From Bacteroidales bacterium (GTDB lineage Bacteria; Bacteroidota; Bacteroidia; Bacteroidales; F082), in contig JAKSNC010000003.1 in assembly GCA_024400195.1 (NCBI GenBank), positions 25,881 through 89,880 on the forward strand: a stretch of 64,000 nucleotides of DNA, given 5' to 3'. Under the pieces are notes generated by a model. That model did no database searches and had not been told where the DNA came from. It saw nothing but the letters and a program-made list of their open reading frames with translations. Each line of letters starts with the position of its first letter. Within the stretch, counting starts at the first letter, position 1. Position numbers and translations under genes: made by a program. This document shows, in pieces, positions 16,501 to 24,172 of this stretch.

Positions 16501-18121
16501 CGATTTGTCGGGACGACTTACATTGGGCGGCTCTATAGAGAAACCGCTACTCAAAGGTTTTGTAAAAATGGCGGATGCCGGCTGCAACATCGACTTCCTG
16601 AACACATATTACACATTTGACCATAGCATCGTTTTTGATGAAAACATCGTCACGATAAACGACATGGTCATCACAGATACAATCGGCGAACAAGCTCTAC
16701 TTAACGCAACTTTAACGCACAATTATTTGAGAGATATAAAGTTTGATGTCAATTTGAGGATGAACAACTTCCTCGGGATGAACATTCCGTCAGGCATGGA
16801 CAAGGCGTTTTATGGGACTGCGATAGCTTCCGGCATTTTCAGCGCACAAGGTTCTTTTGACGACATACGGCTTGGTATTAACGCCACGACACGCGATGGA
16901 ACGCAAGTTACGATTCCGCTTCCTTCAACCAGCAGCGTAAACGACGAATTTATCATATTCGTAAATAATAATGCCGCCGACACCGTTAATGCTGCTGATG
17001 ATACAATTCCTGAAGTCGTTACGAGAAAATACGACAACTTGTTAATCGACCTTACGGCCAATGTGACGCAGGACGCGAAAGTCGATATACTGCTTCCGTC
17101 GAATATGGGCAGTATGGAGGCCGTCGGTACAGGCAGCATCAACCTCAACATGCTGAATGACGACATGAGGCTTAACGGTGAATATGTCATTAACAGCGGA
17201 AACTTCGTCTTCTCACTTAGAAACATCGTCAAAAGAACCTTCGAGCTCCGAAACGGCGGGCGTATAGTGTGGACGGGCGACGCCTCCGATGCCGACATCG
17301 ACGTCGTCGGCGTGTATAAGACCAAGTCGTCTTTGAACTCACTCGGCATCGCCGTCGATTCCACTTCCATGAGCAACAACATCAACGTCAACTGCATAAT
17401 CAGACTGTCAAACAAACTTCAGAATCCGACGCTGAACTTCGGTATAGAACTGCCAAACGCCACCAACGACGTGACGACAAGCGTTTTCTCCGTCATCGAT
17501 ACCACCGACCAGTCTGTCATGGCACAACAGGTGCTTTCGCTTCTCGTCCTCGGCGAATTTCTTTATACCGCCGGCAGCAACAGTTGGTCGAGATTGGGTT
17601 CGTCAACATATTACAGCGTTATAACAGACCAAATCAGCAACTGGCTCTCACAGATAAGCAGCGACATCGACGTAGGCGTTTCATATACGCCGCAGGATAA
17701 TATCACCAATGAGGAACTCGAAGTGGCACTTTCGACACAGCTTTTCAACGACAGACTCATCATTGAAGGCAACTTCGGTATGTACACAAGCGGAACAAAG
17801 AACAGCACACGACAAAACGCAAGCAACGTCGTAGGCGACTTTGATCTTACATGGAAACTTACTAATAGATTGAGCCTCAAGGCATACAATCATTCTAACA
17901 CCAGTAGCGTTTTGAACTCTTATTCCTTCGATAATTATTCTGAATACACACAGGGCGTCGGTTTTTCACTGTCACAAAACTTCGACAGGCTGAGTGAGGT
18001 ATTCGTCAATCTGAATAAGATGAAGAGAACAATCGATAAGGCCGTCAGGAACAAAAAGGATGAGAAACAGGAAGAAAAACAGGAAGAAAATCAAGAAGAA
18101 AAACAGAGCGACGTGAGGTAA
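13592..18121 (+). CDS. tamB: Translocation and assembly module protein TamB (DUF490)
   Basis: A 1500-residue envelope protein: one N-terminal membrane anchor, then a very long beta-helical AsmA/TamB-type region, ending in the DUF490 C-terminal domain (about residues 1100-1400, including ANVTQDAKVDILLPSNMG, GNFVFSLRNIVKRTF and IRLSNKLQNPTLNFGIELP). TamB-type proteins bridge inner and outer membranes and act in lipid transport or outer-membrane protein assembly. The open frame runs from 13553 but has no ATG, GTG or TTG before TTG at 13640, which would cut the membrane anchor. ACG at 13592, preceded by AGGAGG, gives KKKIIHGFLILITFVLAFLM, the expected N-terminus, so I place the start there. The C-terminus has an odd charged tail rich in KQEEKQEEN. 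Confidence 0.85.
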   Translation, partial: TKKKIIHGFLILITFVLAFLMSFYVAVRDVNVQSMLARTAASYLSKRLGTEVYINTFYLAPDFSVYLKDVQLNDFEHYPMFKVGVLDAKTDISDFPKIGFDGIFLQDVLVNMVKYDGSETFNVNEVFAIFLNDDDSEPIDVPITADAIIINNLHVVYWNQNKDHPEKTTMDYHHIDIDNIYGVIRDFSLKDGVASVQVNSLSGKEKSGFKIHHFEADRMLFDDTGLDAKNITVFQNGSKANLDLHFGFDDFSQIDCFEDSVYIYSNIKSGSYYTLSDVRFFSNTMAKMTDTIAFSGEFEGTVSDFTLTNFVFDFEKNTELSGDIRITGLPEIEQTIFDVDIKSMDYNFDDLSHFAIPASNPYFEVPSSLAPIDNGNASISFKGGCYDFTCDVVLNTAPGCVKASVSATSVPGTEECSYKAIVNSPKFNLTPFTETEDPVVVGMKAYLNGMLTYDDADVNMKADVQKLNMFKNLFTDFGLYANFDNGVLKVNTVIDEPAVSLDFDGTINTNGPRPEVVADVKIRNFDFEKLNIVSQDTLCRVSGLVNADFNGFDIDDMAGCVSVRDFVYLGSEGRLDMDSLKMSLEEYGDDAKKLIVTNDFFDFELDGIISFSTLEYSLKSYLDYYVFIPWWQGYSHLDKKTQDFYATLDMKKMAPLTRLFVPNLKISDNTTFTTTFSSLKHNLNATFEADEIDYSGVRFKNIDLKHKTFHDRGVLDISVSQVVFRDSTETMEHLGLDNLALNGRMADDSILFNIKWHNNDTTMLNDANIFLKYHPLDSLTAFVDMSNTSVNVNDKKWGISPSSTAVMSDYNVTFNNFDLYSSDNERIVINGNLPFMSGDTLSVNIRDLDISDFNIITQGQDLRFNGDINGDVVVSGLYDIPSLTTDMTVDSLSVNEHLVGNVMLLSMLNVADTSVVINADIERNSVKSVNLNGSYYAGRENDLDFALDFDEFDVSFVNPFTRGVVSRMNGDLSGRLTLGGSIEKPLLKGFVKMADAGCNIDFLNTYYTFDHSIVFDENIVTINDMVITDTIGEQALLNATLTHNYLRDIKFDVNLRMNNFLGMNIPSGMDKAFYGTAIASGIFSAQGSFDDIRLGINATTRDGTQVTIPLPSTSSVNDEFIIFVNNNAADTVNAADDTIPEVVTRKYDNLLIDLTANVTQDAKVDILLPSNMGSMEAVGTGSINLNMLNDDMRLNGEYVINSGNFVFSLRNIVKRTFELRNGGRIVWTGDASDADIDVVGVYKTKSSLNSLGIAVDSTSMSNNINVNCIIRLSNKLQNPTLNFGIELPNATNDVTTSVFSVIDTTDQSVMAQQVLSLLVLGEFLYTAGSNSWSRLGSSTYYSVITDQISNWLSQISSDIDVGVSYTPQDNITNEELEVALSTQLFNDRLIIEGNFGMYTSGTKNSTRQNASNVVGDFDLTWKLTNRLSLKAYNHSNTSSVLNSYSFDNYSEYTQGVGFSLSQNFDRLSEVFVNLNKMKRTIDKAVRNKKDEKQEEKQEENQEEKQSDVR

Positions 18122-18127
18122 AAGCAG

Positions 18128-21100
18128 ATGAACAACTTCAAGATATACAATGCTTCGGCAGGTTCGGGCAAGACTTTCACCCTCGTCAGGGAATATCTCG
18201 CACTAAGTCTCGGCGCAAGGTCTGAGGAGAGAAAATACAGAAAAATCCTCGCCATAACGTTCACTAACGCGGCGGCCAACGATATGAAGGCTAAAATCCT
18301 CGAGCATCTGCGCAACATTATGGCCGGACGCAGCCGCAAATCGGAGGCGATGATGAACGCTATACAAAGCGTCGTCAGAATCTCCGATGAAGAACTGACA
18401 GCACGCGCAGACCTCATGTACAACGACATTATCCACAACTACAGCGATTTCAATATCTCTACCATCGACAGTTTCGTGCAGAACGTGTCGAGGCCTTTCG
18501 CCAAAGAAATGAAACTGCCTTCGCAATATTCGGTACTTATCGATTCCGACGATCTCGTTGATGCCGTTATGCAGAGCGTTTCCGACGACATCGAACACGA
18601 GAAATTTATCTCTGACGTGCTGACCGACTTCGCGTCAAATATGATGGACGATAAGGCGAATTGGAGAATCGAAAGGGATTTAAAGTCGTATATTGCCGAT
18701 TTCCTGAAGGAATCAGTAGATGGCAGCGCGTCGGATTTTGTCATTAGTCAGGAAGATTATAAGGAAGTAGAAAAATATCTGATGGCGTTTGTTTCGCATT
18801 TCGACACGGAAGTAAAAAATTACGTCGAAACTTTGCCTAAAATGACCGAGTCTAATGATAACTTCTATCAAAAAAACAGGGGACTGCCAAGTATAATAAA
18901 TAGAATCAGGGGAAAAGAGGGCTGTAACGCCTGCAATAATTATGTGGAAGCCGTCTTTTCCGATTACTCAAAGGAAAAGAAACTCGGCGGCAATAGAGAC
19001 AAAATCATTGATGCCTATCGCGAAGCAGCCGATTATTATAACGAGAATATCTTGAAATACAAGCTTTTCAAGTATATTCACAGTAAGATGTATCTTATCG
19101 TGCTTCGTCCTTATCTCATCGCCAAGATAGACGATTTTATGGTGGAAACAGGAAAAGTCCATTTGTCGGAGTTTAATAAACGGCTTTCCGATATTCTTGG
19201 CGATTTTTCGGTTCCCTTTATATATGAAAGGACCGGCGAGAGATTCGACAACTATTTCATTGATGAGTTTCAGGATACGTCTGTTTTACAATGGCATAAC
19301 ATGCTTCCGCTGTTCGATAACGCGCTTCCGCAAAACGGATGTCTCGTCGTTGGAGACGCAAAACAGGCAATTTACCGATTCAGGGGCGGTGAAGTGAAAC
19401 AGATAATGAATCTGCCGCAAATCTTCGATGCCGATGCGTCAAACCCTTTCATCAAAGGACTACAAAATAAGTTTGATAATGAAGCATCTTTGAATAATCT
19501 CGACCGTAACTTCCGCTCCGCAAAAAAAATAGTCGAATTCAATAACAGCTTTTTTGCCGAGTTGAGCAAAAAAATGAACACTCATGATGGAAACGACGAG
19601 TGTGTTGATAACGACATTTCAACAGTCTATAATATTGACGAAAAATCTTCAAACTATTTCTGTCAAAAACCGGTGCGCGAAGACGACGGCTATGTCTGTA
19701 TTAAACTGTTTTCCGCTGATAATGAAGGCGAAAATAAATATTCCGATTGGACTCACGAAAAAGTTTTCAAGGATATAAAGATGCTCGTTGAAGAAAAAGG
19801 ATATGCCTTCCGCGACATCGCTATTTTGACGCGCGGACGCGCCTCTGCCTCACGATTAGCCTCGTTCTTGTCAACAAAAGAAGCCGGCGGCAGAAAAATC
19901 AACGTCGTCTCAGAAGACTCGCTTCTCCTCTCGTCATCGCCGCACGTGCAGTTCCTCATCACCGCCTTGAAATGCCTCAATAAACAGGACGATGACGTGA
20001 CAAAGTCTTCGTTTGTATATTTTTATGATAAATGTGCGAATGAAGATGTGTTGATAACCAGCGTTTTTGATGAGTACAAAATGTCTTTCGACAAACTTGC
20101 GGCTCCGATAAAAAATCTGCCGGCTATATACAACGTTTATGACCTCTGCTGCGAAATTATCAGATCTTACGACTTCCTCAGCGTCAAAAACGACGTCTTC
20201 GTTCAATACTTTCTCGAAAATATCTTCGAATGGCAGTCCCACAATATCGCCAACATCGACGATTTCCTCGACTACTGGGAACAGAAGAAAAGCATGCTCT
20301 CGATTCAGATTTCTTCCGATGTCGATGCGGTTAGGATTATGACTATTCATAAGTCGAAAGGCCTTGAGTTTAAAGTCGTTATGTATCCTTTTGCTTTTTA
20401 CAGGATTCCCGAAATGCAGAAGACCTCCAACGAAAAATGGTTCTGTACGAAAGATTTTGAAGAGACAAAAGACATTCCTCATCTGAAGAGTTTCCCGCTC
20501 AAGATTACAAAAAAGGAATTTGAAGGTACTCGTTTTATGCGCGATTTTGATGAGGAAAACGCACGCCAGAAATTCGACGATGTCAACCTGCTTTACGTGG
20601 CTATGACGCGCCCGAAAGATATGCTTTTCGTTTATTCTAAGGCGAGCGACAACAGTCCGTTCTCCGTACTCAAGGATATGACCGATGTTTTACATACTGT
20701 CGAAGACGAAAACGACTGCGTTGCGTACGAAATGGGTTCACTTGATGATAAAAAACGTGAAGAAGATAAAGAAAACGATAAAAAATATTGTATATCAACT
20801 GATTGTAGTAAAGAGTCGAACGTAAATTGGAAAGATTCGCTGACTTTCTCGGATGGAAAACAGAACGACTATATTCAGCGCGGCAACGATTTTCATTCCA
20901 AAATGGAAAAGGTAAGGACAGTTGCCGACGTCTCATCATTCGAAAATGATGCTGATTTCGAGTTGATTAGAAAAATCGTGACTCACGAAAACCTGAAAGA
21001 TGCGTTCTCATCAAAAGCACTCGTGAGGAATGAGTCGGCGGTGATAGTTCCAAACGTTGAGAGCGGCGTTATGGAAATACGTCCCGACCATTATGCGGAA

Positions 21101-21280
21101 TTATCCGACAGAATCATAATCATTGATTATAAGACTGGCGACGAGAAAAAGACGGCTTACGAGAGGCAGCTCAACGCATACGCCGCAGCTGTGGCCAATA
21201 TGTCGTCCAAGAAAATTTTGAAATACATCGTTTACGTGGATAAAGAAAGCGGTGACGTTTCCGTTACCGCTGTTGACTGA
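18128..21280 (+). CDS. addA: UvrD/Rep-type helicase-nuclease, AddA-like
   Basis: A 1050-residue superfamily 1 helicase with a C-terminal nuclease domain. Walker A ASAGSGKTFTLV is at residues 9-20; Walker B/motif II is IDEFQDTS; motif III GDAKQAIYRFRGG; motif V-VI region includes IMTIHKSKGLEF and LLYVAMTRPKDML. The C-terminus has the PD-(D/E)XK signature IRPDHYAEL...IIIIDYKTG and a QLNAYAAAV motif, as in AddA. It would resect double-strand breaks with an AddB partner. It starts six bases after tamB; no addB-like gene flanks it here, although the two are commonly adjacent. Confidence 0.9.
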   Translation: MNNFKIYNASAGSGKTFTLVREYLALSLGARSEERKYRKILAITFTNAAANDMKAKILEHLRNIMAGRSRKSEAMMNAIQSVVRISDEELTARADLMYNDIIHNYSDFNISTIDSFVQNVSRPFAKEMKLPSQYSVLIDSDDLVDAVMQSVSDDIEHEKFISDVLTDFASNMMDDKANWRIERDLKSYIADFLKESVDGSASDFVISQEDYKEVEKYLMAFVSHFDTEVKNYVETLPKMTESNDNFYQKNRGLPSIINRIRGKEGCNACNNYVEAVFSDYSKEKKLGGNRDKIIDAYREAADYYNENILKYKLFKYIHSKMYLIVLRPYLIAKIDDFMVETGKVHLSEFNKRLSDILGDFSVPFIYERTGERFDNYFIDEFQDTSVLQWHNMLPLFDNALPQNGCLVVGDAKQAIYRFRGGEVKQIMNLPQIFDADASNPFIKGLQNKFDNEASLNNLDRNFRSAKKIVEFNNSFFAELSKKMNTHDGNDECVDNDISTVYNIDEKSSNYFCQKPVREDDGYVCIKLFSADNEGENKYSDWTHEKVFKDIKMLVEEKGYAFRDIAILTRGRASASRLASFLSTKEAGGRKINVVSEDSLLLSSSPHVQFLITALKCLNKQDDDVTKSSFVYFYDKCANEDVLITSVFDEYKMSFDKLAAPIKNLPAIYNVYDLCCEIIRSYDFLSVKNDVFVQYFLENIFEWQSHNIANIDDFLDYWEQKKSMLSIQISSDVDAVRIMTIHKSKGLEFKVVMYPFAFYRIPEMQKTSNEKWFCTKDFEETKDIPHLKSFPLKITKKEFEGTRFMRDFDEENARQKFDDVNLLYVAMTRPKDMLFVYSKASDNSPFSVLKDMTDVLHTVEDENDCVAYEMGSLDDKKREEDKENDKKYCISTDCSKESNVNWKDSLTFSDGKQNDYIQRGNDFHSKMEKVRTVADVSSFENDADFELIRKIVTHENLKDAFSSKALVRNESAVIVPNVESGVMEIRPDHYAELSDRIIIIDYKTGDEKKTAYERQLNAYAAAVANMSSKKILKYIVYVDKESGDVSVTAVD

Positions 21281-21291
21281 ATTTCGTTGTG

Positions 21292-21373
21292 TGGGGGAGG
21301 GTGGACTCGAACCACCGAACTCATCCGAGGACAGATTTACAGTCTGTTGCAATTGCCACTATGCGACTCCCCC
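21292..21373 (-). tRNA. tRNA-Tyr (anticodon GTA)
   Basis: On the minus strand: acceptor GGGGGAG paired with CTCCCCC, anticodon stem ACAGA/TCTGT with loop CTGTAAA (anticodon GTA), a long class II variable arm, T-arm GGTGGTTCGAGTCCACC and discriminator A. The 82-nt length with extended variable arm is normal for bacterial tRNA-Tyr. CCA is not encoded. Confidence 0.96.
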
Positions 21374-21384
21374 AAAATGACGCG

Positions 21385-21392
21385 CAAAGATA
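21385..21392 (-). promoter_or_regulatory. -7 promoter element for tRNA-Tyr
   Basis: Minus-strand TATCTTTG, 12 bases upstream of the mature tRNA 5' end. Confidence 0.65.
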
Positions 21393-21466
21393 AGGCTTTT
21401 TTCGTTTCCTTTCGATGCCGACATGTCATTTTTTGATATTTTTTAGAAGTTGCTTAACTTCAGAAG

Positions 21467-21512
21467 GCAACATGTTGCAAGAGATATTTCGATTGATGCA
21501 ATCGATTTTTTC
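21467..21512. other. Palindromes upstream of parDE, one terminator-like
   Basis: GCAACATGTTGC (21467-21478) is a perfect 12-nt palindrome. TCGATTG-ATG-CAATCGA (21490-21506) is a 7-bp hairpin followed by a T-run. The second looks like a small intrinsic terminator, the first like a protein-binding site; neither can be tied to a gene with confidence. Confidence 0.4.
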
Positions 21513-21540
21513 AAAAAAGTTATGAAAGAACGGGAATGTG

Positions 21541-21557
21541 TTACCAAAATTTGGTAA
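21541..21557. promoter_or_regulatory. Probable ParD operator palindrome
   Basis: TTACCAAAATTTGGTAA is a perfect 8+1+8 inverted repeat whose right end overlaps the -7 element at 21555-21562. The position suits autorepression of the toxin-antitoxin operon by ParD or the ParDE complex. Confidence 0.6.
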
Positions 21558-21562
21558 CTTTG
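21555..21562 (+). promoter_or_regulatory. -7 promoter element for parDE
   Basis: TAACTTTG, 23 bases before the parD ATG, partly inside the palindrome at 21541-21557. Confidence 0.7.
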
Positions 21563-21584
21563 CGGCAATAAAATTTTATGGTTA

Positions 21585-21830
21585 ATGAAAAATACATCGG
21601 TAGCTTTAGGTTCTTATTTTGAAAGTTTTATCAGTACTACAATCCAATCGGGACGATACAATAATGCAAGCGAAGTGATTCGTGCTGGTTTGCGGCTTTT
21701 GGAGGAAAGCGAAAAAAAACTACAGCAACTGAGTGCTGCTATCCACGAAGGTGAAGAAAGCGGCATTTGCGAAAAATTTGACTCCCAAAACCATTTGCAA
21801 GAATTAAAGAAACGGCATCGCAATGGCTAA
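21585..21830 (+). CDS. parD: ParD-like type II antitoxin
   Basis: An 81-residue ribbon-helix-helix antitoxin. The N-terminal DNA-binding segment [16 protein letters not shown] is followed by the family motif [22 protein letters not shown], then a charged C-terminal region expected to wrap the toxin. The stop lies inside the toxin gene (8-base overlap), the classical parDE arrangement. A perfect palindrome over the promoter supports autoregulation. Confidence 0.9.
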   Translation: MKNTSVALGSYFESFISTTIQSGRYNNASEVIRAGLRLLEESEKKLQQLSAAIHEGEESGICEKFDSQNHLQELKKRHRNG

Positions 21831-22119
21831 TTATCAATTGACAAATAAAGCAGTAGAAGATTTGGATTCTATCTGGCTTTATTCGTGCGAAGTCTGGTCA
21901 GAAAAGCAGGCCGATCAGTATTATCATGATTTGATAGCCGCTTGCGAGAGCATTTGTAAAGACTGTTTTAATGCAGACAAGGAATACTCTGAAATACAAC
22001 CCGGACTAAAATGCCGGCATTGTCGTAAGCATTTGATTTTTTACAAGTATTCTTCTGAAAATCTTGTAACTATAATAAGAATTTTACACGAAAGAATGGA
22101 TATTGAATCCAAATTCTAA
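21823..22119 (+). CDS. parE: ParE-like toxin (RelE/ParE superfamily)
   Basis: A 98-residue ParE-type toxin: [31 protein letters not shown] is the N-terminal helical hairpin typical of the family, and [31 protein letters not shown] is the beta-sheet core with the family C-terminus. ParE toxins of this class usually poison gyrase. No truncation is visible, so the module looks intact. Confidence 0.9.
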   Translation: MANYQLTNKAVEDLDSIWLYSCEVWSEKQADQYYHDLIAACESICKDCFNADKEYSEIQPGLKCRHCRKHLIFYKYSSENLVTIIRILHERMDIESKF

Positions 22120-22150
22120 ATCAGCGAGTAATTGTGTTGGTCCTGAATTT

Positions 22151-22567
22151 TTAATATCTCTCGTCGTAACTGTCGCTAAACTCGTCTAAAAAGTCTTCGT
22201 CATCTTCGTCTTCCTCGCCGAAGAGTTCGTCTTCGTTGAGTTCCTCGCCGTAGGTGTCGTTTTCTTCGTCATATTCGAAATCCTCAAACTGACTCGGATC
22301 GAAATCCTCGGTCTCGTTCATCTCCTTCAAAAAATCGGCTATCTCGTCGTCGCTCATCTCGTCAAGGTTCGTGTTGAGCAGCTTGTTGTCGTTGCTCATT
22401 TTCTTTATGTTTTTCAGTTCTTTCAAAACCGAAGGCGAGATATAGAAGTCGTCGATGTTGTCCTGACAATATTTAATATATTTCGGGTCTTTCTCATAAA
22501 CTTCGGCCAATGTGTCGTTTTCGTATTTTCCGAAAGTGAAGATGTCGTCAACGTCGTAGAATTTCAT
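22151..22567 (-). CDS. Small acidic protein with ExoX C-terminal-like motif
   Basis: A 138-residue protein I do not recognise fully. Its first 40 residues, DIFTFGKYENDTLAEVYEKD followed by PKYIKYCQDN, match the pattern of the putative nucleic-acid-binding module found at the C-terminus of exonuclease X-like proteins (fGKykG-x-leev-x-dp-Yi). The rest is strongly acidic, the last 60 residues mostly Asp and Glu with Tyr and Phe. No nuclease domain is present. It may bind or mimic nucleic acid; function unknown. Confidence 0.75.
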   Translation of the reverse strand: MKFYDVDDIFTFGKYENDTLAEVYEKDPKYIKYCQDNIDDFYISPSVLKELKNIKKMSNDNKLLNTNLDEMSDDEIADFLKEMNETEDFDPSQFEDFEYDEENDTYGEELNEDELFGEEDEDDEDFLDEFSDSYDERY

Positions 22568-22596
22568 TTCTTTATAATTTTAATGTAAATTGATTT

Positions 22597-22965
22597 TTAT
22601 TTTTTGAAGATAAAATACACTGCGAGGATGAGGAATCCGAAAGCTATAAGTTGATTCCACGTAAATTCACCCATTTTAAAGACCTTGATACTGATTATCA
22701 TGAAGACAATCAGGCTGATGACTTCCTGTATGACTTTGAGTTGCACGAGACTAAACGGCCCGCCTGTCGTCATCGAGCCGATACGGTTTGCCGGCACGAG
22801 GAAACTGTATTCAATCAAAGCCACGCCCCACGACGCGAGTATGATTAAGATGAGCGGCCAGTTGTCGATGAGACGCATCTCAGTCAGTTTTAAATTGCCA
22901 TACCACGCAAATGTCATGAAGATATTTGAGGTCAAAAGAAGAAGAATTGTATAAAGTGCTTTCAT
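22597..22965 (-). CDS. DMT-superfamily membrane protein (DUF486)
   Basis: A 122-residue four-helix inner-membrane protein. The N-terminus MKALYTILLLLTSNIFMTFAWYGNLKL and the TTGGPFSLVQLKVIQEVISL segment are characteristic of DUF486, a small family related to drug/metabolite transporters. Substrate unknown. It lies 29 bases upstream of the acidic protein gene on the same strand and may be co-transcribed with it. Confidence 0.87.
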   Translation of the reverse strand: MKALYTILLLLTSNIFMTFAWYGNLKLTEMRLIDNWPLILIILASWGVALIEYSFLVPANRIGSMTTGGPFSLVQLKVIQEVISLIVFMIISIKVFKMGEFTWNQLIAFGFLILAVYFIFKK

Positions 22966-23024
22966 TCGCTAAAACTTTGCGCAAATATCTTGATTTTTTC
23001 TTTTTCTCTGACATTTATTTTGCC

Positions 23025-23032
23025 TAACTTTG
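23025..23032 (+). promoter_or_regulatory. -7 promoter element for gmhA-gmhB-symporter
   Basis: TAACTTTG, 17 bases before the gmhA ATG. Confidence 0.7.
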
Positions 23033-23048
23033 CAAAAAATCAATTTAA

Positions 23049-23630
23049 ATGAATAGCGTTATTTTTGAAGACATTAAGGCTTCTATTGATACCAAACAGC
23101 GTATTTTGTCGGACGAAGCCTTTCTGAAGAAGATAGAAAACGCGGCGGAGGTCTGCATCAACTCACTTAAAAATGATGGAAAGATTCATTTCTGCGGAAA
23201 CGGTGGAAGCGCCGCCGACGCACAACATCTCGCCGCCGAATTGAGCTGCCGTTTCTATATCGACCGCCCGTCGCTCAATGCTGAGGCTCTGCACGTCAAT
23301 TCGAGTTACGTCACAGCAGTGGCAAACGATTATTCATACGACGACGTGTTTTCGAGAATGATGCAGTGCGGATCAAGAAAAGGTGACGTCCTCGTCGCTA
23401 TAAGCACCTCCGGAAACTCGAAAAACGTTATGAAAGCCATCGAAGTGGCTAAAGAAAAAGGCGTGAAAATCATTGGTTTTACAGGTGAGACGGGCGGCAA
23501 AATGGCTGATGTCTGCGACATCCTACTCAACGTGCCGAGTCGTTGCACGCCGCGAATCCAAGAAGCCCACATAATGATCGGGCATATCATCTGCGAACTT
23601 GTCGAAGCCGGAATGTTCCCATCGAAATGA
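23049..23630 (+). CDS. gmhA: D-sedoheptulose-7-phosphate isomerase
   Basis: SIS-domain isomerase making D-glycero-D-manno-heptose 7-phosphate, the first step of ADP-heptose synthesis for LPS core or glycoprotein glycans. The 193 residues contain KIHFCGNGGSAADAQHLAAE, the SIS sugar-phosphate loop, VAISTSGNSKNVMKAI, and PRIQEAHIMIGHIICE with the catalytic Glu/His. Its stop overlaps the start of gmhB by four bases (ATGA), so the pair is translationally coupled and forms a heptose pathway unit. Confidence 0.93.
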   Translation: MNSVIFEDIKASIDTKQRILSDEAFLKKIENAAEVCINSLKNDGKIHFCGNGGSAADAQHLAAELSCRFYIDRPSLNAEALHVNSSYVTAVANDYSYDDVFSRMMQCGSRKGDVLVAISTSGNSKNVMKAIEVAKEKGVKIIGFTGETGGKMADVCDILLNVPSRCTPRIQEAHIMIGHIICELVEAGMFPSK

Positions 23631-24172
23631 AAAACTGGACTGAACTTGTTGACAACACTTGGACGCTCTTTCTCGACAGAGACGGTGTTATAAATGTCAG
23701 ATTGATAGATGATTACGTCAAAAATATAGACGAGTTCGAGTTTATTGACGGCGTCCTTGAAGCAATGTCTATATTTAATAAGGTGTTCGGGCGCATAATT
23801 CTTGTGACGAATCAGCAGGGCGTGGGGAAAGGACTTATGACGATGTCACAACTTGACGAAGTGCATTCCTTTATGCTTCAGAATATTGAAAATCAGAACG
23901 GACGAATCGACAAGATTTATTCGTGTCCGCAACTGAAGTCGGAACCGGATAATTTCAGGAAACCGAGTCCGAAGATGGCTTTCATGGCAAAGGCCGATTT
24001 CCCTGAAATAGATTTATCAAAGTCTATTATGATTGGCGATGCCGACTCCGATATAAAATTCGGTAAAAACGCCGGTATGATGACGGTCTTCGTCGGCAAT
24101 GACGAATGCAAAACTCAGCCTGACGATAATTTTGAAAACCTATACAATTTTGCAAAACAATGGAAACACTGA
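23627..24172 (+). CDS. gmhB: HAD-IIIA phosphatase, GmhB-like heptose bisphosphatase
   Basis: A 181-residue HAD phosphatase. The start at 23627 (MKNWTELVDNTWTLFLDRDG) is chosen over an in-frame start 84 bases upstream because it gives the ATGA overlap with gmhA and the family N-terminus. Motif I is FLDRDGVIN, motif II VTNQQGVGKG, motif III/IV KPSPKMAF and MIGDADSDIKFGKNAG. It would dephosphorylate heptose 1,7-bisphosphate. The cysteines around CPQLKSEPDNFRKPSP only partly match the usual zinc loop CxH...CxC, which may be degenerate. Confidence 0.87.
   Translation: MKNWTELVDNTWTLFLDRDGVINVRLIDDYVKNIDEFEFIDGVLEAMSIFNKVFGRIILVTNQQGVGKGLMTMSQLDEVHSFMLQNIENQNGRIDKIYSCPQLKSEPDNFRKPSPKMAFMAKADFPEIDLSKSIMIGDADSDIKFGKNAGMMTVFVGNDECKTQPDDNFENLYNFAKQWKH

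Noticed and set aside
13640-18121. TTG at 13640 as the tamB start.
   Set aside because: It would remove the basic N-terminus and most of the membrane anchor that is encoded immediately upstream in the same open frame.
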